Of a stretch of DNA of 52,018 nt, positions 7,925-16,950 are shown one piece after another. Both the position numbers and the translations under genes were made by a program. The stretch is from assembly GCA_024280295.1 (NCBI GenBank), contig JAJRQK010000037.1, forward strand, positions 1-52,018. The letters run 5' to 3'. Within the stretch, counting starts at the first letter, position 1. Each line of letters starts with the position of its first letter. Source of the stretch: Bacteroidota bacterium. GTDB taxonomy: Bacteria > Bacteroidota > Bacteroidia > Flavobacteriales_D > Crocinitomicaceae. The notes below the pieces were generated by a model. The model was given only the letters and a program-made list of their open reading frames with translations, did no database searches and was not told the DNA's origin.

Positions 7925-9868
7925 TTACTCGCCTACTTCCATCAAGCCCTCTGTACCTTTTTCCCAAAGTTCCATTTGAGTATCAAGATCCTTTTTCTTG
8001 TTATCATATTCTGACAGAATCTTACCAGATTTCTCTTCATCTGAGTAATCTAGATCAGCAATGACAGTATCAAGTTCCTTAATTCTTGCTTCCAATTTTT
8101 CGATAGCTTGTTCGGAACGATTTACCTGATTTTTGTACTTATTTCTTTTTCGTTTGAGCTCTTTTTGTTCTTCGTAGGAAAGTTTCGCTGGCTGATTTCC
8201 GTTCTTTGATTTCGATGATTTGGTCTTCAAACTGACCTGTTTTGTTGGTGTTGGATTTGCTAATTCCATTTTTCGTTTCAAAAATTCTTTTACACCAAAA
8301 TGATGAATCTTGAGGTTATAATTTTCAATGTCCCAAATTCGATTTGTTAGACCATCCAAGAATTCACGATCGTGAGAAACCACAATAAACGTTCCTTCAT
8401 ACTGCTGCAATGCTTTTTTGAGAACATCCTTACTTTTGATATCCAGGTGATTTGTTGGCTCATCAAGAATTAAAAAGTTTGATGGACTTAACAATAACTG
8501 ACAAAGAGCTAAACGGGTACGCTCTCCTCCAGATAACACACCGACTTTTTTGTCAGAATCTTCTCCAGTAAATAAGAATGCACCGAGGACACTTCTTAAA
8601 CTTTTTCGAATCTCCCCCTCTGCGATATCATCAACCGTTTCAAAAACAGTTTTTGTCGGATCTAATGTTTCAGCTTGATCTTGCGCAAAATAGGTGATGT
8701 TGACATTATGGCCATAACTTACCGTTCCTTCTCCTTCTAAGTTCTTCATAACTCGTTTGAGTAAGGTAGATTTACCTGTCCCATTCGCACCTAATAATGC
8801 AATTTTCTCCTCTCTTCCAACGGTTATGTTAACATCTTTAAATAGTAACTTGTCACCATACGATTTTCCGACATCCTCCATTTCCAGCACCCATCTCCCC
8901 GGTCGGACACTCAACGGAAACTTTATTTTCATTGAACTAACTTCATCATCAGACAGTTCAATAATTTCAGTTTTCTCAAGTTTCTTGATCAATGATTGCG
9001 CGAATGCAGCTTTGTTTTTCTTTGCGCGAAATTTATTGATTAATTCTTCGGTGTGTTTGATGTCTTTTTCTTGTTGTTTTTTCGCACCAGCCATCCGCTC
9101 TAACTCTTCTGCTCTAACTTCTTTGTATTTTGAATAAGGAAATGCGAAATCATAAATTTTCCCTTTGGTAATCTCTAAAGTCCGTTTGGTTACGTTGTCG
9201 AGAAATAATCTATCGTGAGAGATTACAATTACAGCTCCTTCAAACGTTCTTAGGTAGTTTTCTAGCCAGCTAATCGATAATATATCGAGGTGATTGGTTG
9301 GTTCATCCAGTAAAACTACATCAGGATTATTCACTAATATCTTAGCAAGTTCAGCACGCATTTTCCAGCCTCCAGAGAAAGTATTAAGTGGTTGACCTAA
9401 TTCTTCTTCGCTAAAACCTAGACCTCGAAGTGTGTTTGTTATTTTTTCTTCCCAAAGAAACCCTTCGTGGACATTGAACTCTAGGTTGAGGTCATTTAAT
9501 TCGTCGAGGAGTCCCAGATAACTATCCGATTCATAATCCTCTCGCGTAACCAATTCTTGATTAATTTCGTCGATGCGAGTATTTATTTTGGTCAGAATAA
9601 GGTTTGATGTATTCAAATATTCGAAGACAGATTGATCAGTATCTATTTTTATATCCTGGGTAAGAAACCCTATTGTGCAATCTTTGGGCTTATGGATTTT
9701 CCCTTCAGAAGGTTGTGCCGAACCAGCAATCATACGAAGCATGGTCGACTTTCCAGCGCCATTCTTCCCTACCAATCCAACTTTATCTCCTTTATTAATT
9801 TGTAGACCAATATTGCGAAATAAAAAGCCTTGCGGGAGATGCATCCCTATGTCTTCGAGGTTAATCAT
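7925..9868 (-). CDS. ABC-F family ATPase (duplicated ATP-binding cassette protein)
   Basis: This 647-residue soluble protein has two ABC domains and no membrane segments. The first cassette has Walker A GKNGAGKST (34-42), signature FSGGWKMR and Walker B VVLLDEPTNHLD. The second has ANGTGKST, LSGGERTR and LILDEPTNHLD. A charged linker lies between them, and a C-terminal coiled coil (about 560-640, rich in Lys/Glu) follows, as in Uup/YheS-like ABC-F proteins. ABC-F proteins bind the ribosomal E-site to relieve stalled translation, and some protect against antibiotics; nothing here singles out a resistance type. A TATCTTTG box lies four bases before the ATG, suggesting a nearly leaderless mRNA. 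Confidence 0.95.
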   Translation of the reverse strand: MINLEDIGMHLPQGFLFRNIGLQINKGDKVGLVGKNGAGKSTMLRMIAGSAQPSEGKIHKPKDCTIGFLTQDIKIDTDQSVFEYLNTSNLILTKINTRIDEINQELVTREDYESDSYLGLLDELNDLNLEFNVHEGFLWEEKITNTLRGLGFSEEELGQPLNTFSGGWKMRAELAKILVNNPDVVLLDEPTNHLDILSISWLENYLRTFEGAVIVISHDRLFLDNVTKRTLEITKGKIYDFAFPYSKYKEVRAEELERMAGAKKQQEKDIKHTEELINKFRAKKNKAAFAQSLIKKLEKTEIIELSDDEVSSMKIKFPLSVRPGRWVLEMEDVGKSYGDKLLFKDVNITVGREEKIALLGANGTGKSTLLKRVMKNLEGEGTVSYGHNVNITYFAQDQAETLDPTKTVFETVDDIAEGEIRKSLRSVLGAFLFTGEDSDKKVGVLSGGERTRLALCQLLLSPSNFLILDEPTNHLDIKSKDVLKKALQQYEGTFIVVSHDREFLDGLTNRIWDIENYNLKIHHFGVKEFLKRKMELANPTPTKQVSLKTKSSKSKNGNQPAKLSYEEQKELKRKRNKYKNQVNRSEQAIEKLEARIKELDTVIADLDYSDEEKSGKILSEYDNKKKDLDTQMELWEKGTEGLMEVGE

Positions 9869-9872
9869 GGCG

Positions 9873-9880
9873 CAAAGATA
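9873..9880 (-). promoter_or_regulatory. -7 box of the ABC-F gene, four bases from ATG
   Basis: The minus strand reads TATCTTTG-CGCC-ATG. With a transcription start about 4-8 bases after the box, the mRNA would begin at or next to the start codon. No TTG element was found at the usual distance. Confidence 0.55.
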
Positions 9881-10020
9881 GTTGAAAATTAGATTTTATG
9901 ATTGTTAGAATGACAGATCTTTGGCAATTGTTTTATGTGGTGGACTTAGCATGACAATTTGAATATATAATCAGCTATTTAATAGCTACTCTAGACAGGT
10001 TTCTGAAACTTGTAAATCAC

Positions 10021-10054
10021 AAAAAAATAGCCTCATCATTTAATGATGAGGCTA
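10021..10054 (-). terminator. Rho-independent terminator downstream of pruA
   Basis: TAGCCTCATCATT and AATGATGAGGCTA form a perfect 13-base inverted repeat (10028-10054, practical loop TTTAA). On the minus strand it is followed by a run of seven T. It lies 55 bases past the stop of pruA and ends that transcript. Confidence 0.88.
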
Positions 10055-10109
10055 AATTGTATAGAATCTAAGATGCTTTTATTTAAACATTATTTTAGGC
10101 TGATAGTTA

Positions 10110-11738
10110 TTAACCTAAGAACGGATATCTATAATCCGAAGCTGGAATAAATGTTTCTTTAATTGTTCGAGCGGAAGTCCATCGCAATAAATTCATTGGA
10201 GATCCAGCCTTATCGTTGGTTCCTGACCCTCTTGCTCCCCCAAAAGGTTGTTGCCCAACAACTGCACCAGTTGGCTTATCATTTATATAGAAATTTCCAG
10301 CTGAGTACTCAAGTTTTTTCGATGCCAGATTAATAGCGTATCGATCGTTAGAAATAATCGATCCAGTCAGGGCGTAATCAGAAGTACTATCGACTAATTC
10401 TAATGTTTCTTCAAATTTCTCTGTTTCGTAAACGTATATTGTCAAAACTGGGCCAAATATCTCTTCGCAAAGTGTTCGGAATTTCGGGTTCGAAGTAACA
10501 ATAACAGTTGGCTCAATGAAATATCCAATTGATTTATCATAATTTCCACCGACAATAATTTCAGCATCGGCTTGTTCTTTCACAAAATCAATATATCCTG
10601 CAATTTTATCAAAAGCAGCCTCATCAATAACTGCATTGATGAAATTAGAAGTATCGCTAGGTGATCCCATTTTAAAAGAACTTACCTGATCAATGATAAT
10701 TGATTTCACATCGCTCCAGATATTCTGAGGGACATATGCTCTTGATGCTGCTGAACATTTTTGGCCTTGAAACTCAAATGATCCGCGTGTGAGGGCAGTT
10801 GCCACTTGCGCAGGATCAGCTGTTTTATGAACCATTACAAAATCTTTTCCGCCGGTCTCTCCAACAATTCTAGGGTAGTTCTTGTATTTAGCAATATTCA
10901 TTCCGATTTCTTTCCATAGATGCCTAAATACACCTGTCGATCCTGTAAAGTGTAAGCCAGCAAAATCTTTATGATTAAAAACAACTTCACCAGCAACAGG
11001 TCCATCTACTGAAATAAGGTTAATTACACCATCTGGAACTCCAGCGGCTTTGAATAATTCCATAATTATTTTAGCCGAATACATTTGCGACTCCGCTGGT
11101 TTCCATACAACGACATTACCCATCATTGCAGGAGCTGCACAAAGATTTGCACAGATAGAGGTGAAATTAAATGGTGTGATGGCGAAAACAAAACCTTCAA
11201 GTGGGCGATATTCGAGTCTGTTCCATAGTCCAGGTAATGATTCCGGTTGCTCTTTATAGATTTGTGTCATGTATTGCACATTGAATCTAAAGAAATCAAT
11301 AAGTTCACATGATGCATCTATTTCTGCTTGGAATACATTCTTAGACTGAGCGAGCATCGTTGATGCATTTATTCGATCTCGAAATGGTCCTGCCAATAAA
11401 TCAGCAGCTCTTAAAAAGATGGCAGCTCTATCTTCCCAAGGAAGATTTGCCCACTCTGATCTAGCGTTCATCGCAGCATCTATTGCTTTGTGTACATGTG
11501 ATGAATCTCCACTATTAAAATGACCAAGAATACACTTATGATCATGCGGAGGGGACATTGGTTTTTTCGATTGTGTTCTTATTTCTTCACCTCCAATGTA
11601 CATTGGCATATCAATCGGGGAGTCTGATAACATCTTTTCATAGGTTGCTAAAAGATTACTTGTCTCATCTGTAGATGGTAAGTATGGTCTAACCGGCTCA
11701 TTTATCGCAACCGGTACTTGAAATATTGCATTTGACAT
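10110..11738 (-). CDS. pruA: L-glutamate gamma-semialdehyde (1-pyrroline-5-carboxylate) dehydrogenase
   Basis: This enzyme oxidises L-glutamate gamma-semialdehyde to glutamate with NAD+, the second step of proline degradation. It is a 542-residue aldehyde dehydrogenase. Visible features are the FNFTSICANLCAAPA cofactor region, VVWKPAES, the GETGGKDF catalytic-glutamate segment, and the catalytic cysteine C328 in GQKCSAASRAY. The length and motifs fit the monofunctional ALDH4-type enzyme, not the bifunctional PutA. The start at 11738 (MSNAIFQVP) is preferred over a 29-residue longer form because a promoter box at 11758-11765 would place the longer start upstream of the mRNA. Proline dehydrogenase itself is not in this window. 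A strong terminator follows. Confidence 0.94.
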   Translation of the reverse strand: MSNAIFQVPVAINEPVRPYLPSTDETSNLLATYEKMLSDSPIDMPMYIGGEEIRTQSKKPMSPPHDHKCILGHFNSGDSSHVHKAIDAAMNARSEWANLPWEDRAAIFLRAADLLAGPFRDRINASTMLAQSKNVFQAEIDASCELIDFFRFNVQYMTQIYKEQPESLPGLWNRLEYRPLEGFVFAITPFNFTSICANLCAAPAMMGNVVVWKPAESQMYSAKIIMELFKAAGVPDGVINLISVDGPVAGEVVFNHKDFAGLHFTGSTGVFRHLWKEIGMNIAKYKNYPRIVGETGGKDFVMVHKTADPAQVATALTRGSFEFQGQKCSAASRAYVPQNIWSDVKSIIIDQVSSFKMGSPSDTSNFINAVIDEAAFDKIAGYIDFVKEQADAEIIVGGNYDKSIGYFIEPTVIVTSNPKFRTLCEEIFGPVLTIYVYETEKFEETLELVDSTSDYALTGSIISNDRYAINLASKKLEYSAGNFYINDKPTGAVVGQQPFGGARGSGTNDKAGSPMNLLRWTSARTIKETFIPASDYRYPFLG

Positions 11739-11757
11739 AGTCCTTAAAATTTTATTG

Positions 11758-11788
11758 CAAAAGTAACTATTGTTGTTTATCATTGCAA
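11758..11788 (-). promoter_or_regulatory. Promoter of pruA
   Basis: On the minus strand TTG (11788-11786) is followed after 20 bases by TACTTTTG (11765-11758), fitting TTG-N19/20-TAnnTTTG. The ATG lies 19 bases further on. The divergent TPR gene begins at 11796. Confidence 0.65.
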
Positions 11789-11795
11789 TGATCCT

Positions 11796-13031
11796 ATGAT
11801 TGATATTGAAAACAGTTCGCCACACCGAGTAATTACCTTAGTCACATTCTTTTTGTGGACACTAATTGGGTTTTCTCAATCGAACTACAAAGAGTTTTTA
11901 AGGGGGGAATCTCAGGAGCGAAAATTGGAATTGTCGCTTGAGATGTGGAATTATTATATTCGCAATGACATAGATTCACTTAATATAAGGGTAAGTTCAA
12001 GTGATCAGAGTACTGTCAATTTGTTGATTTTTAAGGCTTCGATGCTTCGAAATTTAGGTAGTTATAATGTTCGTAGCGGCTATATTCCTGAAGGACTGGA
12101 TTTATTATTGAAGGCTAGAAAAATATTTACTGTATCAAATGAACTTGTCCTGTTATCAGAAACAGAGAACGAAATAGCAAATGCATATTTTGTTTCAGCC
12201 AATTATACAAAAGCATCAAGAATGTATCTGTCATCGATCCAAATAGGAAAAAAATCCGATGATAATACCGCTGGATTAAGTGCTATGTTAAGCCTAGGCA
12301 AGCTATTCTGTACTGTTGGTGATACAATATTGGGTATTAAACTTTGTGCTGTAGCTCTTTCTCAATTGTTAGTTTATGATAAGTTTGAAACAAGTTCTGA
12401 TGCTTGTTCTTTTCTAGGTATGATATATAGTGAATTACAGGAGGGGGAGTTAATGCGTGCGTACTATACTAGATCACTGATTTACTCTGAACAGGCAAAG
12501 TCCAAAAGTAATATGGCTAATGCTCTCAATAATCAAGCAATTCTTAAATTTTCCAGCAATGACCTTGATTCATCACTAATACTATTCCGTAAAGCTCTGG
12601 AGTTAAGACTTGAATTCGGACAAAGGAGGTCAATTATTGAGAGTTACTTTAATATTGGTGGCTTCTATCTTGAAACAGAGCAATTTGATTCATCTGAAGT
12701 GAATCTTAATCATTCACTTAGAATTGCCGAAGAAGTTAATTTTCTTCCAGATCATTTGGACGCTCTTATATCTCTTCAAGAACTCTATATCCTTCGCGAT
12801 GATCGGGAAATAGAATTAATAAAAGTAGAACTTGAAATTGATCGAGTCTCCAAAATTATTAAACAAAATAGCATTATTGATATTGAGGTTTACAAAACTG
12901 CTTCTAAGTTCGAAGAAAAGATTAAAGAATTATATGAAACTAAACCAAAACCCTTATTGAGCATTGTTAATTTAGGTGGTATATGTCTAATCCTTTCAAT
13001 TCTACTTCTCTTTCGCGCGAATCGTCGTTAA
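11796..13031 (+). CDS. TPR-repeat protein with C-terminal membrane anchor
   Basis: This 411-residue protein has an N-terminal signal-like segment (VITLVTFFLWTLIGFSQ), at least five helical tetratricopeptide-type repeats (about 60-330, for example ANALNNQAILKFSSNDLDSSLILFRKALEL), a short coiled region, and a single membrane helix right at the end (LGGICLILSILLLFRANRR). This is the input half of the Bacteroidota TPR-type sensor kinases and regulators, but no kinase or DNA-binding output follows; the stop comes four residues after the membrane helix. It could be a truncated sensor or a genuine scaffold. The stop codon overlaps that of apaG on the other strand. It is divergent from pruA. Confidence 0.7.
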   Translation: MIDIENSSPHRVITLVTFFLWTLIGFSQSNYKEFLRGESQERKLELSLEMWNYYIRNDIDSLNIRVSSSDQSTVNLLIFKASMLRNLGSYNVRSGYIPEGLDLLLKARKIFTVSNELVLLSETENEIANAYFVSANYTKASRMYLSSIQIGKKSDDNTAGLSAMLSLGKLFCTVGDTILGIKLCAVALSQLLVYDKFETSSDACSFLGMIYSELQEGELMRAYYTRSLIYSEQAKSKSNMANALNNQAILKFSSNDLDSSLILFRKALELRLEFGQRRSIIESYFNIGGFYLETEQFDSSEVNLNHSLRIAEEVNFLPDHLDALISLQELYILRDDREIELIKVELEIDRVSKIIKQNSIIDIEVYKTASKFEEKIKELYETKPKPLLSIVNLGGICLILSILLLFRANRR

Positions 13032-13414
13032 TTAAGTTTCGGTGGGTATTCTAGTCTGAAAGTCGGGACGAAGACCTCAAATAATTCGCCATCAACTAAG
13101 TTTTTAAGTGTGTAAAATCCTTTCATTAGTCCGATTTCAGATCGTAAATCGCATCCACTTGTATAGTTGTATTTTTCACCAGGTTTTAGAATTGGTTGCT
13201 CTCCAATAACTCCAGCTCCATTCACATAGCGAGAACTATTTAAACTGTCAAATATGTACCAGTCTCTAGCCATTAGCTGTACATCAAATGAATTGGTGTT
13301 CTCAATTTCAACCTTGTAATTGAAAAAATATTGAGATTCAATAACCTCAGATAAGTCCGCTCTGAAAAAGGATTTAACTGTAATTTGAACTCCAGAAGTT
13401 ATTAATGTGCTCAT
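13028..13414 (-). CDS. apaG: ApaG (DUF525) domain protein
   Basis: This 128-residue protein is a single ApaG domain of fibronectin-III-like fold. Diagnostic segments are FFNYKVEIENTNSFDVQLMARDW, GAGVIGEQPILKPGEKYNYTSGC and MKGFYTLKN. ApaG is linked to Co2+/Mg2+ handling in enterobacteria, but its biochemical role is unproven; the same domain occurs in polymerase-delta-interacting proteins and F-box proteins. Length and domain coverage are complete. It is convergent with the TPR gene, the two stop codons overlapping by three bases (13028-13030 and 13029-13031). Confidence 0.9.
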   Translation of the reverse strand: MSTLITSGVQITVKSFFRADLSEVIESQYFFNYKVEIENTNSFDVQLMARDWYIFDSLNSSRYVNGAGVIGEQPILKPGEKYNYTSGCDLRSEIGLMKGFYTLKNLVDGELFEVFVPTFRLEYPPKLN

Positions 13415-13540
13415 TAATTAAGTTGTTTTCTATTTGTATTCTTACATGTAGAGACGATCTATCGCATGAAAAGGATAGGTGAGGTTTCATAATATAGAAT
13501 GATTCTAAATTAACTTTCGCTTGATACTTGAACCATTACT

Positions 13541-13573
13541 TTTGATGCCAACCACATGAAATTTTTATTTTTG
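13541..13573 (+). promoter_or_regulatory. Promoter of the nqr operon
   Basis: TTTG (13541-13544) is followed after 21 bases by TATTTTTG (13566-13573), a good match to the Bacteroidota -33/-7 promoter. The nqrA ATG is 26 bases after the -7 box. Confidence 0.75.
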
Positions 13574-13599
13574 CAATTGAATTTTAAACGCTTTAGAGC

Positions 13600-14961
13600 A
13601 TGTCGAAATCAATTAAGCTCAGAAAAGGTTTGGATATCAGACTGGTAGGTGTGGCGGAAAAGGTTAAATCCGAAGCTGCATTTCCTAAGACTGTATCAAT
13701 TAAGCCAACTGACTTTCACCAAATGATACCTAAGATGGTCGTCAAAGAAGGGGAGGCAGTGAAAGCAGGAACAATCCTATTCCATGATAAGTATAAAAGT
13801 TCGGTGAAATTTGCTTCACCTGCAAGTGGTATAATAAAGGCTATTGTTCGCGGTGCAAAAAGAAGGATACTAGAAGTTTTGATCGAAACGGATGGTCAAC
13901 AATTATATTTAAGTGAGTCAGCAATTAATGTTGATGAAATGTCAGCAGAACAGGTTAAGGAGATATTGCTTTCATCAGGGCTATGGCCTTTTGTTCGTCA
14001 ACGGCCATTGGACATCATTGCTGATCCAGAAAATGAGCCTAAAGCAATCTTTGTATCCGCATTTGATAGTTCTCCATTGGCTCCCGACTTTGATTTTGTG
14101 CTGCATGGTAAAAATCATGAATTTCAGGCTGGGTTAAATGTGATATCTAAGTTAACAACAGGGACTGTTCACTTGACTATGAATGGAAAGATTGGATCAG
14201 ATGCTACTTTTAAAGAAGCTAAAGGTGTTCAGTTGAATACTATTTCAGGGAAACATCCAGCAGGCAACGTTGGTACTCAAATTCATCATATTGACCCAAT
14301 CAATAAGGGGGAGTTTGTTTGGACTTTGAACGCTCAAGATGTTGCCTTAATTGGCCGTTTTTTCTTGACTGGTAAATTTGATATGCGTAGGTCTATTGCG
14401 CTTACTGGTTCAGAAATTAAATCACCTCAGTATTTTGAAATTCTCCAAGGAGCAAATGTTTCTAACCTTCTTGAAGGACAAATTACTTCGGATAATGTTC
14501 GAGTGATTAGCGGTAACGTGTTAACTGGAGATAAAATTGATCAAGATGGATATCTTGGTTTCTATCACAATCAAATAACTGTAATCCCAGAAGGAGATCA
14601 TCTGAAATTTGTGATGACTAAAGGGTGGATGGGGCCTGGCTTCGATAAGTTTTCTAATTCCAGAACATTTCCAACATGGATGTTGACTAAAAAGAAATTT
14701 AGATTGGACACTAACACGAACGGTGAAGAAAGAGCTTTCGTTGTTACAGGAGAGCTGGATAAGGTGTTTCCATTTGATATCTTACCAATGCAATTGGTGA
14801 AAGCAGCAATAACAGATGATATTGATGGAATGGAGAAATTAGGAATCTATGAAGTGGCTCCTGAAGATTTCGCATTGTGTGAGTACGTTTGTACTTCGAA
14901 AATTGATATTCAAGATAAGATTCGTGAAGGGCTTGACCTGATCGCTTCTGAATGCATGTAG
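13600..14961 (+). CDS. nqrA: Na+-translocating NADH:quinone reductase subunit A
   Basis: This is the 453-residue peripheral subunit of Na+-NQR, the sodium pump that passes electrons from NADH to quinone. It matches the NqrA family along its length: the N-terminal IKLRKGLDIRLVGVAEK, the lipoyl-like KVKEGEAVKAGTILFHDK-type segment, WPFVRQRPLD, and HHIDPINKGEFVWTLNAQDVALIGRFF. NqrA has no membrane helix and sits on the cytoplasmic face against NqrB. It is the first gene of a six-gene operon in the canonical A-F order, with a clear promoter just upstream. Confidence 0.96.
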   Translation: MSKSIKLRKGLDIRLVGVAEKVKSEAAFPKTVSIKPTDFHQMIPKMVVKEGEAVKAGTILFHDKYKSSVKFASPASGIIKAIVRGAKRRILEVLIETDGQQLYLSESAINVDEMSAEQVKEILLSSGLWPFVRQRPLDIIADPENEPKAIFVSAFDSSPLAPDFDFVLHGKNHEFQAGLNVISKLTTGTVHLTMNGKIGSDATFKEAKGVQLNTISGKHPAGNVGTQIHHIDPINKGEFVWTLNAQDVALIGRFFLTGKFDMRRSIALTGSEIKSPQYFEILQGANVSNLLEGQITSDNVRVISGNVLTGDKIDQDGYLGFYHNQITVIPEGDHLKFVMTKGWMGPGFDKFSNSRTFPTWMLTKKKFRLDTNTNGEERAFVVTGELDKVFPFDILPMQLVKAAITDDIDGMEKLGIYEVAPEDFALCEYVCTSKIDIQDKIREGLDLIASECM

Positions 14962-14979
14962 GACTTAAAACTAGATAAA

Positions 14980-16206
14980 GTGAAATTTTTAGAGAAAATA
15001 ATTCACAAGCATGAACCTAAGTTTGCCAAAGGAGGTAAATTGGAGAAATGGAACCCGTTGTTTGAATCATTTACGACGCTTGCATTTACTCCTGCTCATG
15101 TAACGAAAAAAGGATCGCATATTCGTGATGGCGTTGATTTGAAACGGACCATGATGATGGTGATCATTGCATTAATTCCTTGCCTGCTTTTTGGGATGTA
15201 CAACGCTGGACATTTTGAAATGGTTGCTGAAACAGGTAATCGTAGCCTTCCATTTATGGATATGTTTTGGTCAAAACTAGGGGCTGGGGCATTCATTGTT
15301 CTTCCACTTGTTGTTGTCTCTTATGGTGTGGGCCTAACAGTAGAATTTATCTTTGGCTTGATTAACGGTCACTCTCTTCACGAGGGGTTTTTGGTGTCAG
15401 GAATGTTAATTCCTCTGATAATGCCGGCAGATGTTCCACTATGGATGGTTGCTGTAGCAACAGTTTTTGCAGTAGTTATAGGGAAGGAAATTTTTGGTGG
15501 TACTGGGATGAATATAGTCAATGTAGCACTAACTGCTCGAGCTTTCTTATTCTTTGCTTATCCTACTTCAATGTCTGGTGATACTGTTTGGATGGCTGGA
15601 AAAGAAAAAGCTGTTGATGGTTTTACAGGATCTACTGCAATGGGAGATCTTGCAACATTTATGGGGGATAAAGCTAGCGTCGGTGGACAAGCCATTGCCG
15701 ATGGAGCTGATGCGCTTGGAGCATTTACACACGAGTATTCTATTCTGGAGTCAATCATGGGGAATATCCCTGGATCTATTGGTGAGACTTCTGTTATTGC
15801 TTGTTTAATCGGAGCGGTTATCTTGCTAATTACTGGAGTAGGTTCTTTCCGTATTATGGTATCATTTGCACTTGGAGGACTTGCATCTGGATTCTTAATG
15901 AATGCAATCGGAGGGAATGCTTATTTGGATTTGCCTGCATATTATCATCTTGTAATTGGTGGATTTGCATTCGGTGCAATTTTTATGGCTACTGATCCTG
16001 TAACTGCTGCGCAAACGGCAACTGGAAAAATAATCTACGGATTTGTTGGAGGTATGGTTGCCATCCTCATTAGGGTGCTTAACCCTGCATATCCTGAAGG
16101 AGTAATGTTAGCTATTTTATTTATGAATGTGATGGCTCCAATTATTGATCACTACGTTGTTGAAGCTAATGTGAAGCGTAGACTTAAACGACTTAAAACA
16201 GCATAA
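14980..16206 (+). CDS. nqrB: Na+-translocating NADH:quinone reductase subunit B
   Basis: This 408-residue integral membrane subunit of NQR has about ten hydrophobic helices. It carries a covalently bound FMN and forms part of the quinone and Na+ path. The flavinylation motif DGFTGST is visible, with acceptor Thr219. The gene begins with GTG 18 bases after nqrA; no ATG fits better, since the following MKFLEKIIHKHEPKFAKGG is the conserved N-terminus. Attachment of the FMN needs the flavin transferase ApbE, which is not in the window. The stop is two bases before the nqrC ATG. Confidence 0.96.
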   Translation: MKFLEKIIHKHEPKFAKGGKLEKWNPLFESFTTLAFTPAHVTKKGSHIRDGVDLKRTMMMVIIALIPCLLFGMYNAGHFEMVAETGNRSLPFMDMFWSKLGAGAFIVLPLVVVSYGVGLTVEFIFGLINGHSLHEGFLVSGMLIPLIMPADVPLWMVAVATVFAVVIGKEIFGGTGMNIVNVALTARAFLFFAYPTSMSGDTVWMAGKEKAVDGFTGSTAMGDLATFMGDKASVGGQAIADGADALGAFTHEYSILESIMGNIPGSIGETSVIACLIGAVILLITGVGSFRIMVSFALGGLASGFLMNAIGGNAYLDLPAYYHLVIGGFAFGAIFMATDPVTAAQTATGKIIYGFVGGMVAILIRVLNPAYPEGVMLAILFMNVMAPIIDHYVVEANVKRRLKRLKTA

Positions 16207-16208
16207 TC

Positions 16209-16946
16209 ATGGCAGTGAATAAAGATAGTAACGGTTATACTTTTGCCTTCGCAATCACACTTGTTGTCGTTGTAGGGACATTATTGGCGGGAATCGCAAT
16301 TTGGACAAAACCTTTTCAAGATAAAAATGATGAGGTAAAGAAGAAAATGAATATTCTCAAGGCAATGTTGCCACAAGAGGAGGCTGATGAAATATCACGA
16401 AAAAATGCGGCAGAAGAATTTGAGAAATACATAAATCTTGAAGATGCTGTTGTTATCGATATCGATGGTGTGATTAAAGACACTTTAGCATTTGATATTG
16501 ATATTAAGAAGCAGTATCGAGATAAGAAACTTGAAGATGCCGATCGAGATTTTCCTTTGTTTGTTGCTAAGACAAAGGATGGCAAAACGGCCTACATTAT
16601 TCCTGTCGTTGGAAACGGACTCTGGGGACCGATTTGGGGAAATATTTGTTTGGATGAAGATATGCGTACCATAAGAGGTGCAACTTTTGACCACAAAGGG
16701 GAGACTCCTGGACTTGGAGCAGAAATCAAGCAAGCATTTTTCGTGAATGGATGGCTGAACGAAACAATTACTGATGAAAATGGTGATATCGTTAAGTTCG
16801 AAGTTGTAAAAGATAAGTCAGGTGCTAAGAAAGAAACAAAAGTAGATGGTATCACTGGCGGAACGATTACCTCAAAAGGTGTTGAGGAAATGGTAAACCG
16901 TTGCCTTAAGCCATATATTGCTTACTTCAAATCATTGAAAAACTAG
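16209..16946 (+). CDS. nqrC: Na+-translocating NADH:quinone reductase subunit C
   Basis: This 245-residue subunit has one N-terminal membrane helix (AFAITLVVVVGTLLAGIAIW) and a soluble periplasmic FMN-binding domain. The motif DGITGGT ends in the expected FMN acceptor, Thr219, and GNGLWGPIWG and GETPGLGAEI are characteristic. NqrC relays electrons between the FAD/Fe-S subunit side and NqrB. It is tightly packed in the operon: two bases after nqrB and four before nqrD. Confidence 0.95.
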   Translation: MAVNKDSNGYTFAFAITLVVVVGTLLAGIAIWTKPFQDKNDEVKKKMNILKAMLPQEEADEISRKNAAEEFEKYINLEDAVVIDIDGVIKDTLAFDIDIKKQYRDKKLEDADRDFPLFVAKTKDGKTAYIIPVVGNGLWGPIWGNICLDEDMRTIRGATFDHKGETPGLGAEIKQAFFVNGWLNETITDENGDIVKFEVVKDKSGAKKETKVDGITGGTITSKGVEEMVNRCLKPYIAYFKSLKN

Positions 16947-16950
16947 ATAG

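Noticed and set aside
7858-8064. Plus-strand 68-codon open frame
   Set aside because: Most of it lies antisense to the C-terminal coding region of the ABC-F gene and shows no protein-like features.
11739-11825. N-terminal extension of pruA
   Set aside because: It would lie upstream of the predicted transcription start and overlaps the divergent TPR gene; ALDH homology begins after the ATG at 11738.
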